This document shows, in pieces, positions 1 through 7,429 of a stretch of 19,673 bases of DNA. Positions within the stretch are counted from its first letter, which is position 1. Each line of letters starts with the position of its first letter. The position numbers and the translations under genes were made by a program. The notes under the pieces are model-generated. The model was not told the origin of the DNA, ran no database searches, and saw nothing but the letters and a program-made list of their open reading frames with translations. Source of the DNA: an uncultured Selenomonas sp. (GTDB lineage Bacteria; Bacillota; Negativicutes; Selenomonadales; Selenomonadaceae); the NCBI GenBank assembly GCA_905373085.1, contig CAJPRR010000027.1, forward strand, positions 1 to 19,673. Direction: 5' to 3'.

Positions 1-1021
1 TGGCTTCCAAGTTGCCCGTGTCGCCGTACTTGTTCGGCTGCCACTCGCCGTCCTTCCTGCCGTAGTTCAGGTAGAGCATGTTGGCGACGGCGTCGATGCG
101 CAGTCCGTCGATATGGTACTCCTCGAACCAGAACATGGCGTTCGAGATGAGGAAGCTCTGCACCTCCGTCCGGCCGTAGTCGAAATTCGTCGTGCCCCAC
201 TCCCAGTTCTCGGCGCGCTGCTCGTTGTCCGACTCATAGAGCGTCATGCCGTCGAAGTGGCGCAGTCCCTGCTCGTCCTTGCAGAAGTGGCCGGGCACCC
301 AGTCCATGATGACGGCGATGCCGTTCTTGTGCGCCGTGTCGACGAAGTAGCGGAAGTCGTCCGGATCGCCGTAGCGGCTCGTGACCGCGTAGTAGCCCGT
401 CGCCTGATAGCCCCACGAGCCGTCGAACGGATGCTCGCAGAGCGGCATGACCTCGATGTGCGTATAGTTCATCTTCTTCGCGTAGCCGACGAGCTGGTCG
501 GCAAGCTCGCGATACGACAGGTACTCGCCTTCGAGCGTGCGCCGCCAGGAGCCGAGATGAACCTCGTACGTCAGCATGGGGTTGGAGTACGACGGATGCG
601 TCTTCTTTCGCTCCTGCCAGGCGGCATCGTTCCACGTGTATTTCTTCAAGTCGTAGAGGCGTGACGCCGTCTTGGGCTTCTTCTCCGCGTAGAAGCCGTA
701 GGGATCGGCCTTCATGATGTGCGGGCCGCCCCATGGCGGCTCGATCGCGTACTTGTAGACCTCGCCTTCTTCGAGCCCCTCGATGAACGTGACCCAGATC
801 TCGCCGTCGCCGATCTTTTCCATCGCGTGCGTGCGCGTGTCCCATGCGTTGAAGTCGCCGACGACGCTCACGGACTTCGCATGGGGCGCCCAGACCGAGA
901 AACGCACGCCTTTCCTGCCGTCCTTCTCCATGAAGTGGGCGCCGAGCATCTCATAAGCGTGGTAGTTGGTCCCTTGGTGGTACAAGAATAAATCGAACTC
1001 ACTCAAAGCAGATACGTTCAC
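1..1021 (-). CDS. glgB: 1,4-alpha-glucan branching enzyme GlgB (N-terminal 340 residues, cut by window edge)
   Basis: GlgB cuts alpha-1,4 glucan chains and re-attaches them as alpha-1,6 branches in cytosolic glycogen. The start is GTG at 1021, with GGGAGG seven bases upstream. The protein opens with the typical sequence FLYHQGTNYHAYEMLGAH, followed by a CBM48-like beta domain (about residues 20-115, with VRFSVWAPHAKSVSVVGDFN) and then the GH13 barrel. Visible barrel motifs are YEVHLGSW, IEVMPLCEHPFDGSWGYQ, VIMDWVPGHF and LRIDAVANMLYLNYGRKDG. Asp310 in RIDAV is the expected nucleophile; the acid/base Glu and the C-terminal domain lie beyond base 1. There is no extra N1 domain before CBM48, so this is the shorter, Bacillus-like form. 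It is last of the four glg genes in transcription order, 221 bases after glgP. The ribosome-binding site lies in a hairpin (see 1029-1056). Confidence 0.96.
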   Translation of the reverse strand, partial: MNVSALSEFDLFLYHQGTNYHAYEMLGAHFMEKDGRKGVRFSVWAPHAKSVSVVGDFNAWDTRTHAMEKIGDGEIWVTFIEGLEEGEVYKYAIEPPWGGPHIMKADPYGFYAEKKPKTASRLYDLKKYTWNDAAWQERKKTHPSYSNPMLTYEVHLGSWRRTLEGEYLSYRELADQLVGYAKKMNYTHIEVMPLCEHPFDGSWGYQATGYYAVTSRYGDPDDFRYFVDTAHKNGIAVIMDWVPGHFCKDEQGLRHFDGMTLYESDNEQRAENWEWGTTNFDYGRTEVQSFLISNAMFWFEEYHIDGLRIDAVANMLYLNYGRKDGEWQPNKYGDTGNLEA

Positions 1022-1028
1022 AGTAATT

Positions 1029-1056
1029 CCTCCCAGCTTAGAAAAACTCTGGGAAG
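1029..1056 (-). promoter_or_regulatory. Hairpin enclosing the glgB ribosome-binding site
   Basis: Read on the minus strand, CTTCCCAG (1056-1049) can pair with CTGGGAGG (1036-1029). This forms an 8-bp stem with one G-U pair and a 12-base loop, AGTTTTTCTAAG. The 3' arm contains the whole GGGAGG Shine-Dalgarno sequence of glgB, whose GTG start lies only seven bases further on. The pairing is seen directly. A role in limiting glgB translation is inference. Confidence 0.45.
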
Positions 1057-1201
1057 CGCGGAAGGAAAACGCATGCGCCAAGATGCGGCGCTGCACGAAT
1101 CCGCACTTCCGTCAGCCCTTACTTCGATGCGGGAAGGCTCTCCCGCCGTGCGGGCTTGCGGCTTGCCTTGCAGCTTACTAACCGGATTCGATGCGGCCGC
1201 C

Positions 1202-1226
1202 GCCTCCGCGGCTTCGCGCCGGAGGC
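1202..1226 (-). other. Stem-loop just after glgP
   Basis: GCCTCCG (1202-1208) and CGGAGGC (1220-1226) form a perfect 7-bp stem about 17 bases past the glgP stop codon. No U-tract follows on the minus strand, so it is not a standard intrinsic terminator. It may protect or process the glgP 3' end. A second small stem (CCCGC ACG GCGGG, 1142-1154) lies further into the glgP-glgB gap. The rest of that gap shows nothing recognisable. Confidence 0.3.
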
Positions 1227-1242
1227 AGCAAACCGGCTTTCG

Positions 1243-3684
1243 TCAGGCGATGATCACGGGCTTCACATGCCAGATGTCGTCCGCATACTCGCGGATCGTG
1301 CGATCCGAAGAGAAGACGCCCGAATTGGCGATGTTGATCGCCGACGACTTGAGCCATGCAGCTTGATTCTCATACTTGCGGTTCATGTTCTTGTGCGCCC
1401 TGTCGTACGCGCTAAAATCCTTCAAGACGAAGAACTCGTCGTTGCCTTGGATCAGGTAGTCGCGCAGCGAGTGGAAGTCGCCGTAGGTGCCGTCGACGAG
1501 CTGCGAGACGACGAGGCGCACGGCGGGGTTCGTGTTGTACTCGTCCCACGCTTTGTAGGCGCCCGTCGCGTAGTAGTTCAGAACCTCCTCTGCACGAAGG
1601 CCGAAGATCTCGCAGTGCTCGCGGCCGACCGCCCGGCTGATCTCGACATTCGCGCCGTCGAGCGTGCCGAGCGTCAAGGCGCCGTTCATCATGAACTTCA
1701 TGTTGCCCGTGCCCGAGGCCTCCTTCGACGCCGTCGAGATCTGCTCGGAGATGTCGGCCGCCGGATAGACGATCTCGCCGATGGAAACGCCGAAATTCTC
1801 GATGAAGACGACCTTGAGCATGTCGCTGACCGCCTTGTCGTTGTTGACCTTGTCGGCGACAGCGTTGATGAGGCGGATCGTCTCCTTCGCGATGTAGTAG
1901 CCGGGCGCCGCCTTGCCGCCGAAGAAACGCGCCGTCGGCGGAATGCGGAAGCGCTTGTTCGTCTTCAGCTCGTGGTAGATGTACATGATCTGCAGGATGT
2001 TCATGATCTGACGCTTGTACGAATGGATGCGCTTGACCTGAACGTCGAAGATCATGTCGGGATCGACGAGGACGCCGCCGTGCACGTGGATATAATCGGA
2101 AAGCTCGACCTTCCTGAAGCGCTTGATCTTCGAAAGTTCGGCGAGGAACGCCTTGTCCGTCACATGGTCGTTGAGGCGCGAGAGCTGATCGGGCGCCTTC
2201 TGCCATGCATCGCCGATTGTCTCGTCGATGAGCGCGGTCAGCTCCGGATTCGCGCTGATGAGCCAGCGGCGATGCGTGATGCCGTTCGTCTTGTTGTTGA
2301 ACTTCTTCGGATAATAGCGGTTGAAGAACTTCAAGGTATCGCTCTTCAGGATCTCCGTATGAATCGCCGCGACGCCGTTGACGCTGTGGCTGCCGACAAT
2401 GGCGAGACGCGCCATGTGCACCTGCCCGTCCTCGATGATGGAGAGTTCCCGCACCATCTGATCGTCGTTCGGGAAGCGCTCGCGCACCTCTTCGAGGTGG
2501 CGGCGGTTGATCTCCTCGACGATCATGTAGATGCGCGGCAGAAGCGGGCGGAACATGTCGATCGGCCACTTCTCCAGAGCTTCCGGCATGATCGTGTGGT
2601 TCGTGTACGCCATCGTCTCGCGCGTGATCTCCCAAGCCTCGTCCCAGCCGAAGCCATGCTCATCGACGAGGATGCGCATGAGCTCGGCGACGGCGACCGC
2701 CGGATGCGTGTCGTTGATGTGGATGGCGATCTTCTCGGCAAATTTTTTGAGATCCATGCCCGCGAGCAGGTAGTGGCGCACGATGCTCTGCACGCCCGCC
2801 GACACGAAAAAGTACTCCTGTATGAGGCGCAGGCGGCGGCCCTCGTAGGAGCTGTCATCAGGGTAGAGGTACTCCGTGATGCTCTCGACAAAGTTGCGGT
2901 ACTCCTTCTTCGCCTGGATCTGCTCGCGCGTCATCGTGCCGTAGTCGGAGAAATCGCGGTTGACCTCGGCGTTCCACAGGCGCAGCGTGTTGACCGTATT
3001 GTTGCGGAAGCCGACGATCGGCACGTCATAGGGGACGGCCATGACCGTCATGCAGTCCTCGTGCACGAGCGAGAGGCTGCCGTCCTCCTCTTTCTTCATG
3101 TAGGCGTTGCCATTGAACTTGACGTTGACCGCCTTGTCCGCCTTGCGGTACTCCCACTCGAAACCGTCGCCGAGCCAGTTGTCGGGAATCTCGACCTGGT
3201 TGCCCTTGATGATCTTCTGCTCGAAGAGGCCGTACCGGTAGCGTATGCTGCAGCCGTGGCCGGGAAGCCCCATGGACGCCATCGAGTCGATGAAGCACGC
3301 CGCGAGGCGGCCGAGTCCGCCGTTTCCAAGACCCGCATCCGGCTCTTCAGGGAAAACCTGATCCAAGTCGACGCCAAGTTCTTCCAGAGCGTCGGAGAAG
3401 AGTTCCATCTCACCCAAGTTGACGAGGTTCGAGCGCAGGAGCCGTCCGAGCAGAAACTCGATGGAAAAATAGTAGATCTGCTTGTCGCGGCGCTTCATGT
3501 ACGCCTTGTTCGTCTTGACCCAGTTCTCGCTGATGTACTGTTTCACGACAGCAGCAATGGTCGCATAAACCTCATGCGACGTGAGGTCGGCGAAATCCCT
3601 GCCCCACAGGATATGCGCCGTAGCCAGAAACCTTTGCTTTAAACCTTCCTTTGCCAGCCCCAGCTCATTCCTCTTGTTTGCCAT
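1243..3684 (-). CDS. glgP: Glycogen/maltodextrin phosphorylase GlgP
   Basis: This GT35 enzyme releases glucose-1-phosphate from the non-reducing ends of glycogen, using pyridoxal phosphate (PLP). At 813 residues it is the normal bacterial length. Family signatures run throughout: KRRDKQIYYFSIEFLLGR near the N-terminus, GLGNGGLGRLAACFIDSMA, AIHINDTHPAVAVAELMRIL, NGITHRRWL, VKRIHSYKRQ, and the PLP site EASGTGNMKFMMNGALTLG, in which Lys663 should carry the cofactor. ATG at 3684 is preceded by TTAGGAGG with good spacing, which fixes the start. The gene follows glgD after 249 bases that contain a terminator-like hairpin and a second leader hairpin, so it may be expressed less than glgCD or separately from it. 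A very long antisense reading frame across this gene is a codon-bias shadow. Confidence 0.98.
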   Translation of the reverse strand: MANKRNELGLAKEGLKQRFLATAHILWGRDFADLTSHEVYATIAAVVKQYISENWVKTNKAYMKRRDKQIYYFSIEFLLGRLLRSNLVNLGEMELFSDALEELGVDLDQVFPEEPDAGLGNGGLGRLAACFIDSMASMGLPGHGCSIRYRYGLFEQKIIKGNQVEIPDNWLGDGFEWEYRKADKAVNVKFNGNAYMKKEEDGSLSLVHEDCMTVMAVPYDVPIVGFRNNTVNTLRLWNAEVNRDFSDYGTMTREQIQAKKEYRNFVESITEYLYPDDSSYEGRRLRLIQEYFFVSAGVQSIVRHYLLAGMDLKKFAEKIAIHINDTHPAVAVAELMRILVDEHGFGWDEAWEITRETMAYTNHTIMPEALEKWPIDMFRPLLPRIYMIVEEINRRHLEEVRERFPNDDQMVRELSIIEDGQVHMARLAIVGSHSVNGVAAIHTEILKSDTLKFFNRYYPKKFNNKTNGITHRRWLISANPELTALIDETIGDAWQKAPDQLSRLNDHVTDKAFLAELSKIKRFRKVELSDYIHVHGGVLVDPDMIFDVQVKRIHSYKRQIMNILQIMYIYHELKTNKRFRIPPTARFFGGKAAPGYYIAKETIRLINAVADKVNNDKAVSDMLKVVFIENFGVSIGEIVYPAADISEQISTASKEASGTGNMKFMMNGALTLGTLDGANVEISRAVGREHCEIFGLRAEEVLNYYATGAYKAWDEYNTNPAVRLVVSQLVDGTYGDFHSLRDYLIQGNDEFFVLKDFSAYDRAHKNMNRKYENQAAWLKSSAINIANSGVFSSDRTIREYADDIWHVKPVIIA

Positions 3685-3766
3685 GAGATCAGTCCTCCTA
3701 ACTTACATTGGCAGCCATCCGGATCTACACGCCTTTCACAAAACGGAACACCGCGCAGTGAAACTT

Positions 3767-3790
3767 CTCCGTGCGCTTCAGCGCACGAAG
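3767..3790 (-). promoter_or_regulatory. Strong stem-loop in the glgP leader
   Basis: On the minus strand CTTCGTGCGC and GCGCACGGAG form a 10-bp stem (one G-U pair) around a TGAA tetraloop. The core 7-bp arms, 3770-3776 and 3781-3787, are perfect. It lies about 80 bases upstream of the glgP start and downstream of the glgD terminator-like structure. No U-tract follows immediately, so a 5' leader or mRNA-processing element is more likely than a terminator. Confidence 0.35.
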
Positions 3791-3838
3791 CCGCGGACGA
3801 AATGCAGACTGCTTTCTCGCTCTTCTTGCTCATTGACG

Positions 3839-3893
3839 AAAAGCCGCCCCAAGCGCTCCGCCTTTTCCAACAGGCAAGCGCCTCGGAGCGGCT
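3839..3893 (-). terminator. Intrinsic terminator-like hairpin between glgD and glgP
   Basis: On the minus strand AGCCGCTCC (3893-3885) pairs with GGGGCGGCT (3850-3842), a 9-bp stem with one G-U pair. An inner partial stem (GCGCT with AGCGC, GCC with GGC) continues it. TTTT (3842-3839) follows at once. It starts about 40 bases after the glgD stop codon. The T-run is short, so partial read-through into glgP is likely. Confidence 0.55.
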
Positions 3894-3933
3894 CCCTTCT
3901 TTGACGCACCCGCAAAACAGGCGTCCCGCCGTA

Positions 3934-5040
3934 TCAGATCACGGCATTCTTGCTGACGATCAGCGGGTAGTTCGGTGCACCCTTGAGCCAGCGCCCCTTC
4001 GTGATCACGACGTTCTTGTCGCAGATCACGTTCTCGACGAGCGCGTCGTCCTCGAGGTCGCACTTCTCCATGATGATGGAGTTCCTTATCTTCACGCCCT
4101 CGCCCACCGTCACGCCGCGGAACAGGATGCTGTTCTCGACCTCGCCGTAGACGACGCAGCCGTTGGCGACGAGCGAGTTCTGCACGTGTGCGGATTCCTT
4201 GTACTGCACGGGCACGCCGTCCTTCGACTTCGTGAAGATGAAGCCGTTCTGCATAAAGAGCTCTTCCCAGTTCGCAGGTTCGAGCGCCTCCATGTTCGCG
4301 CGGTAGTACGACGCGGTCGAGGCGACGCATGCCGTATAGCCCTCGTGCATGCAGCCGTACATCGTGTAGCGGTCGGCGCGGCGGATGATGCCGTCGAGCA
4401 CGAGATCCGTGCCGCCATGCTCGTACGTCGAGCGCACCATGTCGACGAAGACGCGCTTTTCCATGAGCAGCGCCCCGTTCGACACCTTCGAGCCTTGATA
4501 GACGACGGGCTTCATGGCAATGTCCTCGATGAGGCCGTTTTCCGCCGTCTCGATGACGACGCTCTCGTCCGGCACCTCCTCCTTCGCGATGTTGTAGACC
4601 ATCGTGATGTCGGCGTTCGTGTTCTGATGGAAGCGCAGCACGGGCGCGAAGTCCATGTTGTAGACGTAGCTCGCGCTCGTCAGGAGCACGTACTTCTGTG
4701 CACTGTGCTCGACGAAGTCGATGTTCTGGTAGAAGGTCTTGAGGTCGCCGGGGCGCGTGTCCTTGTCGCCCTTGGCGGGCGGCAGATAGAAAAGCCCCTC
4801 GTGACGCCTCGCGAGATCCCAGTCCTTGCCAGAGCGCAGATGATCCATGACGGAACGAGACTGCTCGGGCAGCACGATGCCGACATGATTGACGCCGGAG
4901 TTGACCATGCTCGAAAGCGCGAAGTCGATGACGCGGTAGCGCCCTGCAAACGGCATGGAGCCGATGGGGCGGCTTTCGGTCAGCTCCCGGATGCGCCCGC
5001 TGTCTTCCTGCAGGTTGATGAGTCCCATGACCGTGTTCAC
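3934..5040 (-). CDS. glgD: ADP-glucose pyrophosphorylase regulatory subunit GlgD
   Basis: GlgD is a homologue of GlgC that, in Firmicutes, joins GlgC in a mixed enzyme and modulates it. Here (368 residues) it keeps the overall fold: SMPFAGRYRVIDFALSSMVN at about residues 28-47, then a C-terminal left-handed helix region with ENSILFRGVTVGEGVKIRNS. It lacks the catalytic signatures of its neighbour. The glycine-rich nucleotide loop is replaced by LINLQEDSGRIRELT, and the metal-binding Asp of GlgC (SGDHIYTMD) is Ser124 in TSASYVYNMD. The start is GTG at 5040, with GGAG seven to nine bases upstream. An in-frame ATG at 5028 is possible but more poorly spaced. It follows glgC after 39 bases and is surely co-transcribed with it. 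A terminator-like hairpin follows the gene. Confidence 0.95.
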   Translation of the reverse strand: MNTVMGLINLQEDSGRIRELTESRPIGSMPFAGRYRVIDFALSSMVNSGVNHVGIVLPEQSRSVMDHLRSGKDWDLARRHEGLFYLPPAKGDKDTRPGDLKTFYQNIDFVEHSAQKYVLLTSASYVYNMDFAPVLRFHQNTNADITMVYNIAKEEVPDESVVIETAENGLIEDIAMKPVVYQGSKVSNGALLMEKRVFVDMVRSTYEHGGTDLVLDGIIRRADRYTMYGCMHEGYTACVASTASYYRANMEALEPANWEELFMQNGFIFTKSKDGVPVQYKESAHVQNSLVANGCVVYGEVENSILFRGVTVGEGVKIRNSIIMEKCDLEDDALVENVICDKNVVITKGRWLKGAPNYPLIVSKNAVI

Positions 5041-5079
5041 AATGCTTCACTCCGTTCCTTGAAATCCTGATGCAAGGGT

Positions 5080-6234
5080 TCAGCCGGCCTGCTTGCTGCC
5101 TGCCTCCGCCGTGATGACCTCATTCTCGGGGATGACGGCGATCGCGCCTTCCTCGCCCTCGACCTTCGCGCCTGCAGCGATCGTCGCGCCCTGCGCCAAG
5201 ATCGCATGGTCGACGACAGCGCCTTCCTCGATCTTCACGAACGGCATGATGACCGAATTCGTGACGCGTGCGCCCCTGCCGATGCGAACGCCCTGGAAGA
5301 TCACGGAGTTATGCACTTCGCCGAAGACCATCGAGCCTTCGCTCACCATCGAGCGGCTCACCTTCGCCTCGCGGCCGACGTAGTGCGGCGGCAGCGACGG
5401 ATTGGACGAATAGATGCGCCAGTTGCCGTCGAGGGCGAACGGCGGCTCGTCCTGCAGGAGATCCATGTTCGCCTGCCACAGGCTCTCGATCGTGCCGACG
5501 TCCTTCCAGTAGCCGTCGAAAGCGTATGTGAAGAGACGCGCCTTGTCGGCAAGCATCTTCGGGATGATGTTCTTGCCGAAGTCGTGGCTCGACATCGTGT
5601 CTTTCGCATCCTCCTCAAGGTACTGGGCGAGGAACTTGCGGTTGAAGATGTAGATGCCCATCGAGGCGAGGTTCGACTTCGGCTCGGACGGCTTCTCCTC
5701 GAACTCGATGATGCGCCCGTCCTTGTCGGCGTTCATGATGCCGAAGCGCGGCGCTTCTTCCCACGGCACCTCGATGACGCCGATCGTCGCCTCCGCCTTG
5801 TGCCCCTTGTGCGCCTCGAGCATCCACGAGTAGTCCATCGTGTAGATGTGGTCGCCCGATAGGATCAGAACGTAGTCGGGATCGACGATGTCGATGAAGT
5901 TGAGGTTCTGGTAGATGGCGTCCGCCGTGCCCTGGTACCAGTCGGCGCCCTTCTCCCGCGCGTAGGGGGGCAGGATGAAGACGCCGCCGTCCTTCTTGTC
6001 GAGATCCCATGCGCTTCCCGTGCCGAGGTAGTTGTGAAGCTCCAGCGGGCGGTACTGCGTGAGAACGCCGACCTTGTCGATGCCGGAATTGGCACAGTTG
6101 CTCAAGGGAAAGTCAATGATGCGGTACTTGCCGCCGAACGGCACGGCGGGCTTCGCGATCTTCTTCGTCAGGGCGCCCAGGCGGCTTCCCTGCCCCCCCG
6201 CCAAGATCATGGCCAGATACTCTGTTTTTCTCAT
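5080..6234 (-). CDS. glgC: Glucose-1-phosphate adenylyltransferase GlgC
   Basis: GlgC makes ADP-glucose from ATP and glucose-1-phosphate, the committed step of bacterial glycogen synthesis. The 384-residue protein has the nucleotidyltransferase loop [20 protein letters not shown] (from residue 13), [34 protein letters not shown] with catalytic Asp128, and FEEKP with the sugar-phosphate Lys181. A left-handed beta-helix follows (hexapeptide repeats around [20 protein letters not shown]). ATG at 6234 sits behind GGGAGGG at good spacing. It is first in the glg cluster. A 245-base A/T-rich gap separates it from the upstream envelope genes, so it probably has its own promoter, although I could not identify a convincing one. 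Confidence 0.98.
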   Translation of the reverse strand: MRKTEYLAMILAGGQGSRLGALTKKIAKPAVPFGGKYRIIDFPLSNCANSGIDKVGVLTQYRPLELHNYLGTGSAWDLDKKDGGVFILPPYAREKGADWYQGTADAIYQNLNFIDIVDPDYVLILSGDHIYTMDYSWMLEAHKGHKAEATIGVIEVPWEEAPRFGIMNADKDGRIIEFEEKPSEPKSNLASMGIYIFNRKFLAQYLEEDAKDTMSSHDFGKNIIPKMLADKARLFTYAFDGYWKDVGTIESLWQANMDLLQDEPPFALDGNWRIYSSNPSLPPHYVGREAKVSRSMVSEGSMVFGEVHNSVIFQGVRIGRGARVTNSVIMPFVKIEEGAVVDHAILAQGATIAAGAKVEGEEGAIAVIPENEVITAEAGSKQAG

Positions 6235-6479
6235 AAGAATCCCTCCCGGAGGCGCGGCTCGGCGCGCCCATATTTCACCTTGCTAACCATCGTGCTTTTT
6301 CCGCCCATGCGGAGGAAATGAATGCCTTGCTTCTCGCATTTCTTATGTTTTTATTATTATTCCACAAAACACGGGGATTTCCTGCCGCAACAGCTGCGGA
6401 AAATGTTTTTTTCTCGATTTTTCGGACGCTTGTCCACGAAAGGAAATCCTTGGAAAACATGAGGCTCGAATGACGCCCG
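6235..6479 (-). other. A/T-rich leader upstream of glgC
   Basis: This 245-base gap separates the small membrane protein gene from glgC. Its middle (about 6335-6425) is strikingly A/T-rich against a GC-rich background, with GGAATAATAATAAAAAC on the minus strand (about 6361-6345) as a possible -10 region. No good -35 stands at the right distance. A small stem, CCGCA/TGCGG, lies at about 6385-6399. No intrinsic terminator is evident for the upstream gene, so read-through into glgC is possible. Confidence 0.35.
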
Positions 6480-6782
6480 TCAGAGGAAAAGCAGGACGAG
6501 CGCTCCGATGAAGAGCGCTATGCCGAGGCCGCGCAGAAAGCCCCCTGCCGCTTTGCCGAAGGCGCCGAGATGCTTTTCCGCCAGAGGCTGCAGGAAGAAG
6601 AGAAGGATGGAGCAGGCGGCGATGAGAAGCGGCAGGTCGCGCGTGTAGAGCGCGTAGCCGAGGCCGAGGACGACGATCGCGAGATTGCGCTTCGTGTTGC
6701 GCCCGCGCGTCTTCTTCTCCGCCATCTCCCGCGCTTCGGGCGGCGGCTTCGGGATGCGCCGATAGTGATACGATTCGCTCAT
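6480..6782 (-). CDS. Small three-helix membrane protein, unknown function
   Basis: I do not recognise this 100-residue protein. Its first 32 residues are polar and basic (PKPPPEAREMAEKKTRGRN) and should be cytosolic. Three hydrophobic stretches follow: about residues 33-47 (NLAIVVLGLGYALY), 50-66 (LPLLIAACSILLFFLQP) and 82-100 (FLRGLGIALFIGALVLLFL). The last of these ends the protein. The start is well supported: TAGGAGG lies six bases before ATG, and that TAG is the stop codon of the upstream amidase gene, so the two are tightly coupled. The context suggests an envelope-related accessory protein, which is inference only. Confidence 0.75.
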   Translation of the reverse strand: MSESYHYRRIPKPPPEAREMAEKKTRGRNTKRNLAIVVLGLGYALYTRDLPLLIAACSILLFFLQPLAEKHLGAFGKAAGGFLRGLGIALFIGALVLLFL

Positions 6783-6791
6783 GACGTCCTC

Positions 6792-7400
6792 CTACAGGCG
6801 GGCGGCGCTCGCGCAAAGCCCCGAGAGCTTCGCGTAGAGGTTCTTGCCCGGGCAGAGCGTCGAGTTGAAGTCGCGATGTCCGAAGACCGTGCCCGCGCCA
6901 GGCTTGAGCTTGTAGCGGTGCGAAAGTTCCGCGATGAGACGCATGGCGGAGTCGAGCTGCACGGTCGTCGGCTCCGCCTGCTCGAAATTGCCGACGAGAT
7001 TGATGCCGATCGACGTCGCATTGTGATGCCAGCAATGCGCGCCCACGGCGTCGAGCGGCCGGCCGCGCTCGATCATGCCGTTCTTGTGCACGACGAAGTG
7101 ATAGCCGATGCCCGACCAGCCGTTCTGCAGATGCCACTGGTGAATGGTAGCCGCCGACACCTCGCGATCCGTGTCGCCGATATGGTGCACGATGATGCTG
7201 TCCGTGAAGCTGCGCTTGTCAAGCTCCAAGAACTTCAGATTCGTCTCCACGACGTGCACGCCGTTCGAGACGGCCGCCTTCGCTTCCTCGGGCACGAGGA
7301 GGCTCGGCGCGACATAGGCGCCTGCGGCAAGAAGGACGGCGCTCTTGAGGAAATTTCTGCGATTCATGTAGGAGATACCCGCTTTCTGTTTATGGTTCAC
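6792..7400 (-). CDS. Tat-exported N-acetylmuramoyl-L-alanine amidase (PGRP/Amidase_2 type)
   Basis: This is a zinc amidase that should cleave the bond between muramic acid and the stem peptide outside the cytoplasmic membrane. A twin-arginine signal is clear: NRRNFLKSAVLLAAGA at residues 13-28, with probable cleavage after AKA at residue 42. The catalytic domain follows, with IIVHHIGD (zinc ligand His72), GIGYHFVVHKNG, GINLVGNFE and GHRDFNSTLCPG (His175 and Cys183). The eight-residue His-to-Cys spacing matches T7 lysozyme. The start is uncertain. GTG at 7400 lacks a Shine-Dalgarno but is reached by overlapping mini-ORFs. The in-frame ATG at 7367 (MNRRNF) gives a more typical short Tat signal but also has a weak ribosome site. 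It lies 29 bases after the ABC exporter gene. Its stop codon is part of the next gene's ribosome-binding site. Confidence 0.92.
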   Translation of the reverse strand: MNHKQKAGISYMNRRNFLKSAVLLAAGAYVAPSLLVPEEAKAAVSNGVHVVETNLKFLELDKRSFTDSIIVHHIGDTDREVSAATIHQWHLQNGWSGIGYHFVVHKNGMIERGRPLDAVGAHCWHHNATSIGINLVGNFEQAEPTTVQLDSAMRLIAELSHRYKLKPGAGTVFGHRDFNSTLCPGKNLYAKLSGLCASAARL

Positions 7401-7424
7401 TCTTGGTTCATTCTTGGTTCATTC
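7392..7424 (-). repeat. Three 11-bp tandem repeats forming a stop-start relay before the amidase
   Basis: On the plus strand the units are ATGGTTCACTC (7392-7402), TTGGTTCATTC (7403-7413) and TTGGTTCATTC (7414-7424). On the minus strand they give two four-codon frames, ATG AAC CAA GAA TGA (7422-7408) and ATG AAC CAA GAG TGA (7411-7397). The first frame ends in ATGA overlapping the second. The second ends in GTGA overlapping the GTG at 7400 that opens the amidase frame. The first ATG lies seven bases after the exporter stop codon. The layout is seen directly; a translational-coupling role is inferred. An 11-bp direct repeat could also be a site for an OmpR/PhoB-type regulator. Confidence 0.7.
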
Positions 7425-7429
7425 GCGCT

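Noticed and set aside
1156..3642. An 828-codon open frame on the plus strand opposite glgP, and other long antisense frames (for example 3802-5070 and 7403-9226).
   Set aside because: They mirror real genes in a GC-rich genome where antisense stops are rare. They have Arg/Val/Ala/Asp-rich, low-complexity products and no family motifs, while the minus-strand products match known enzymes throughout.
3639..3833. A 64-codon minus-strand frame in the glgD-glgP gap (MSKKSEKAVCISS...).
   Set aside because: It has no ribosome site, runs out of frame into glgP, and starts directly after the terminator T-run; probably leader sequence.
6381..6413. Plus-strand hairpin CCGCA/TGCGG followed by a T-rich run, resembling a terminator.
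   Set aside because: No plus-strand gene lies upstream of it, the stem is only 5 bp, and the T-run is separated from the stem.
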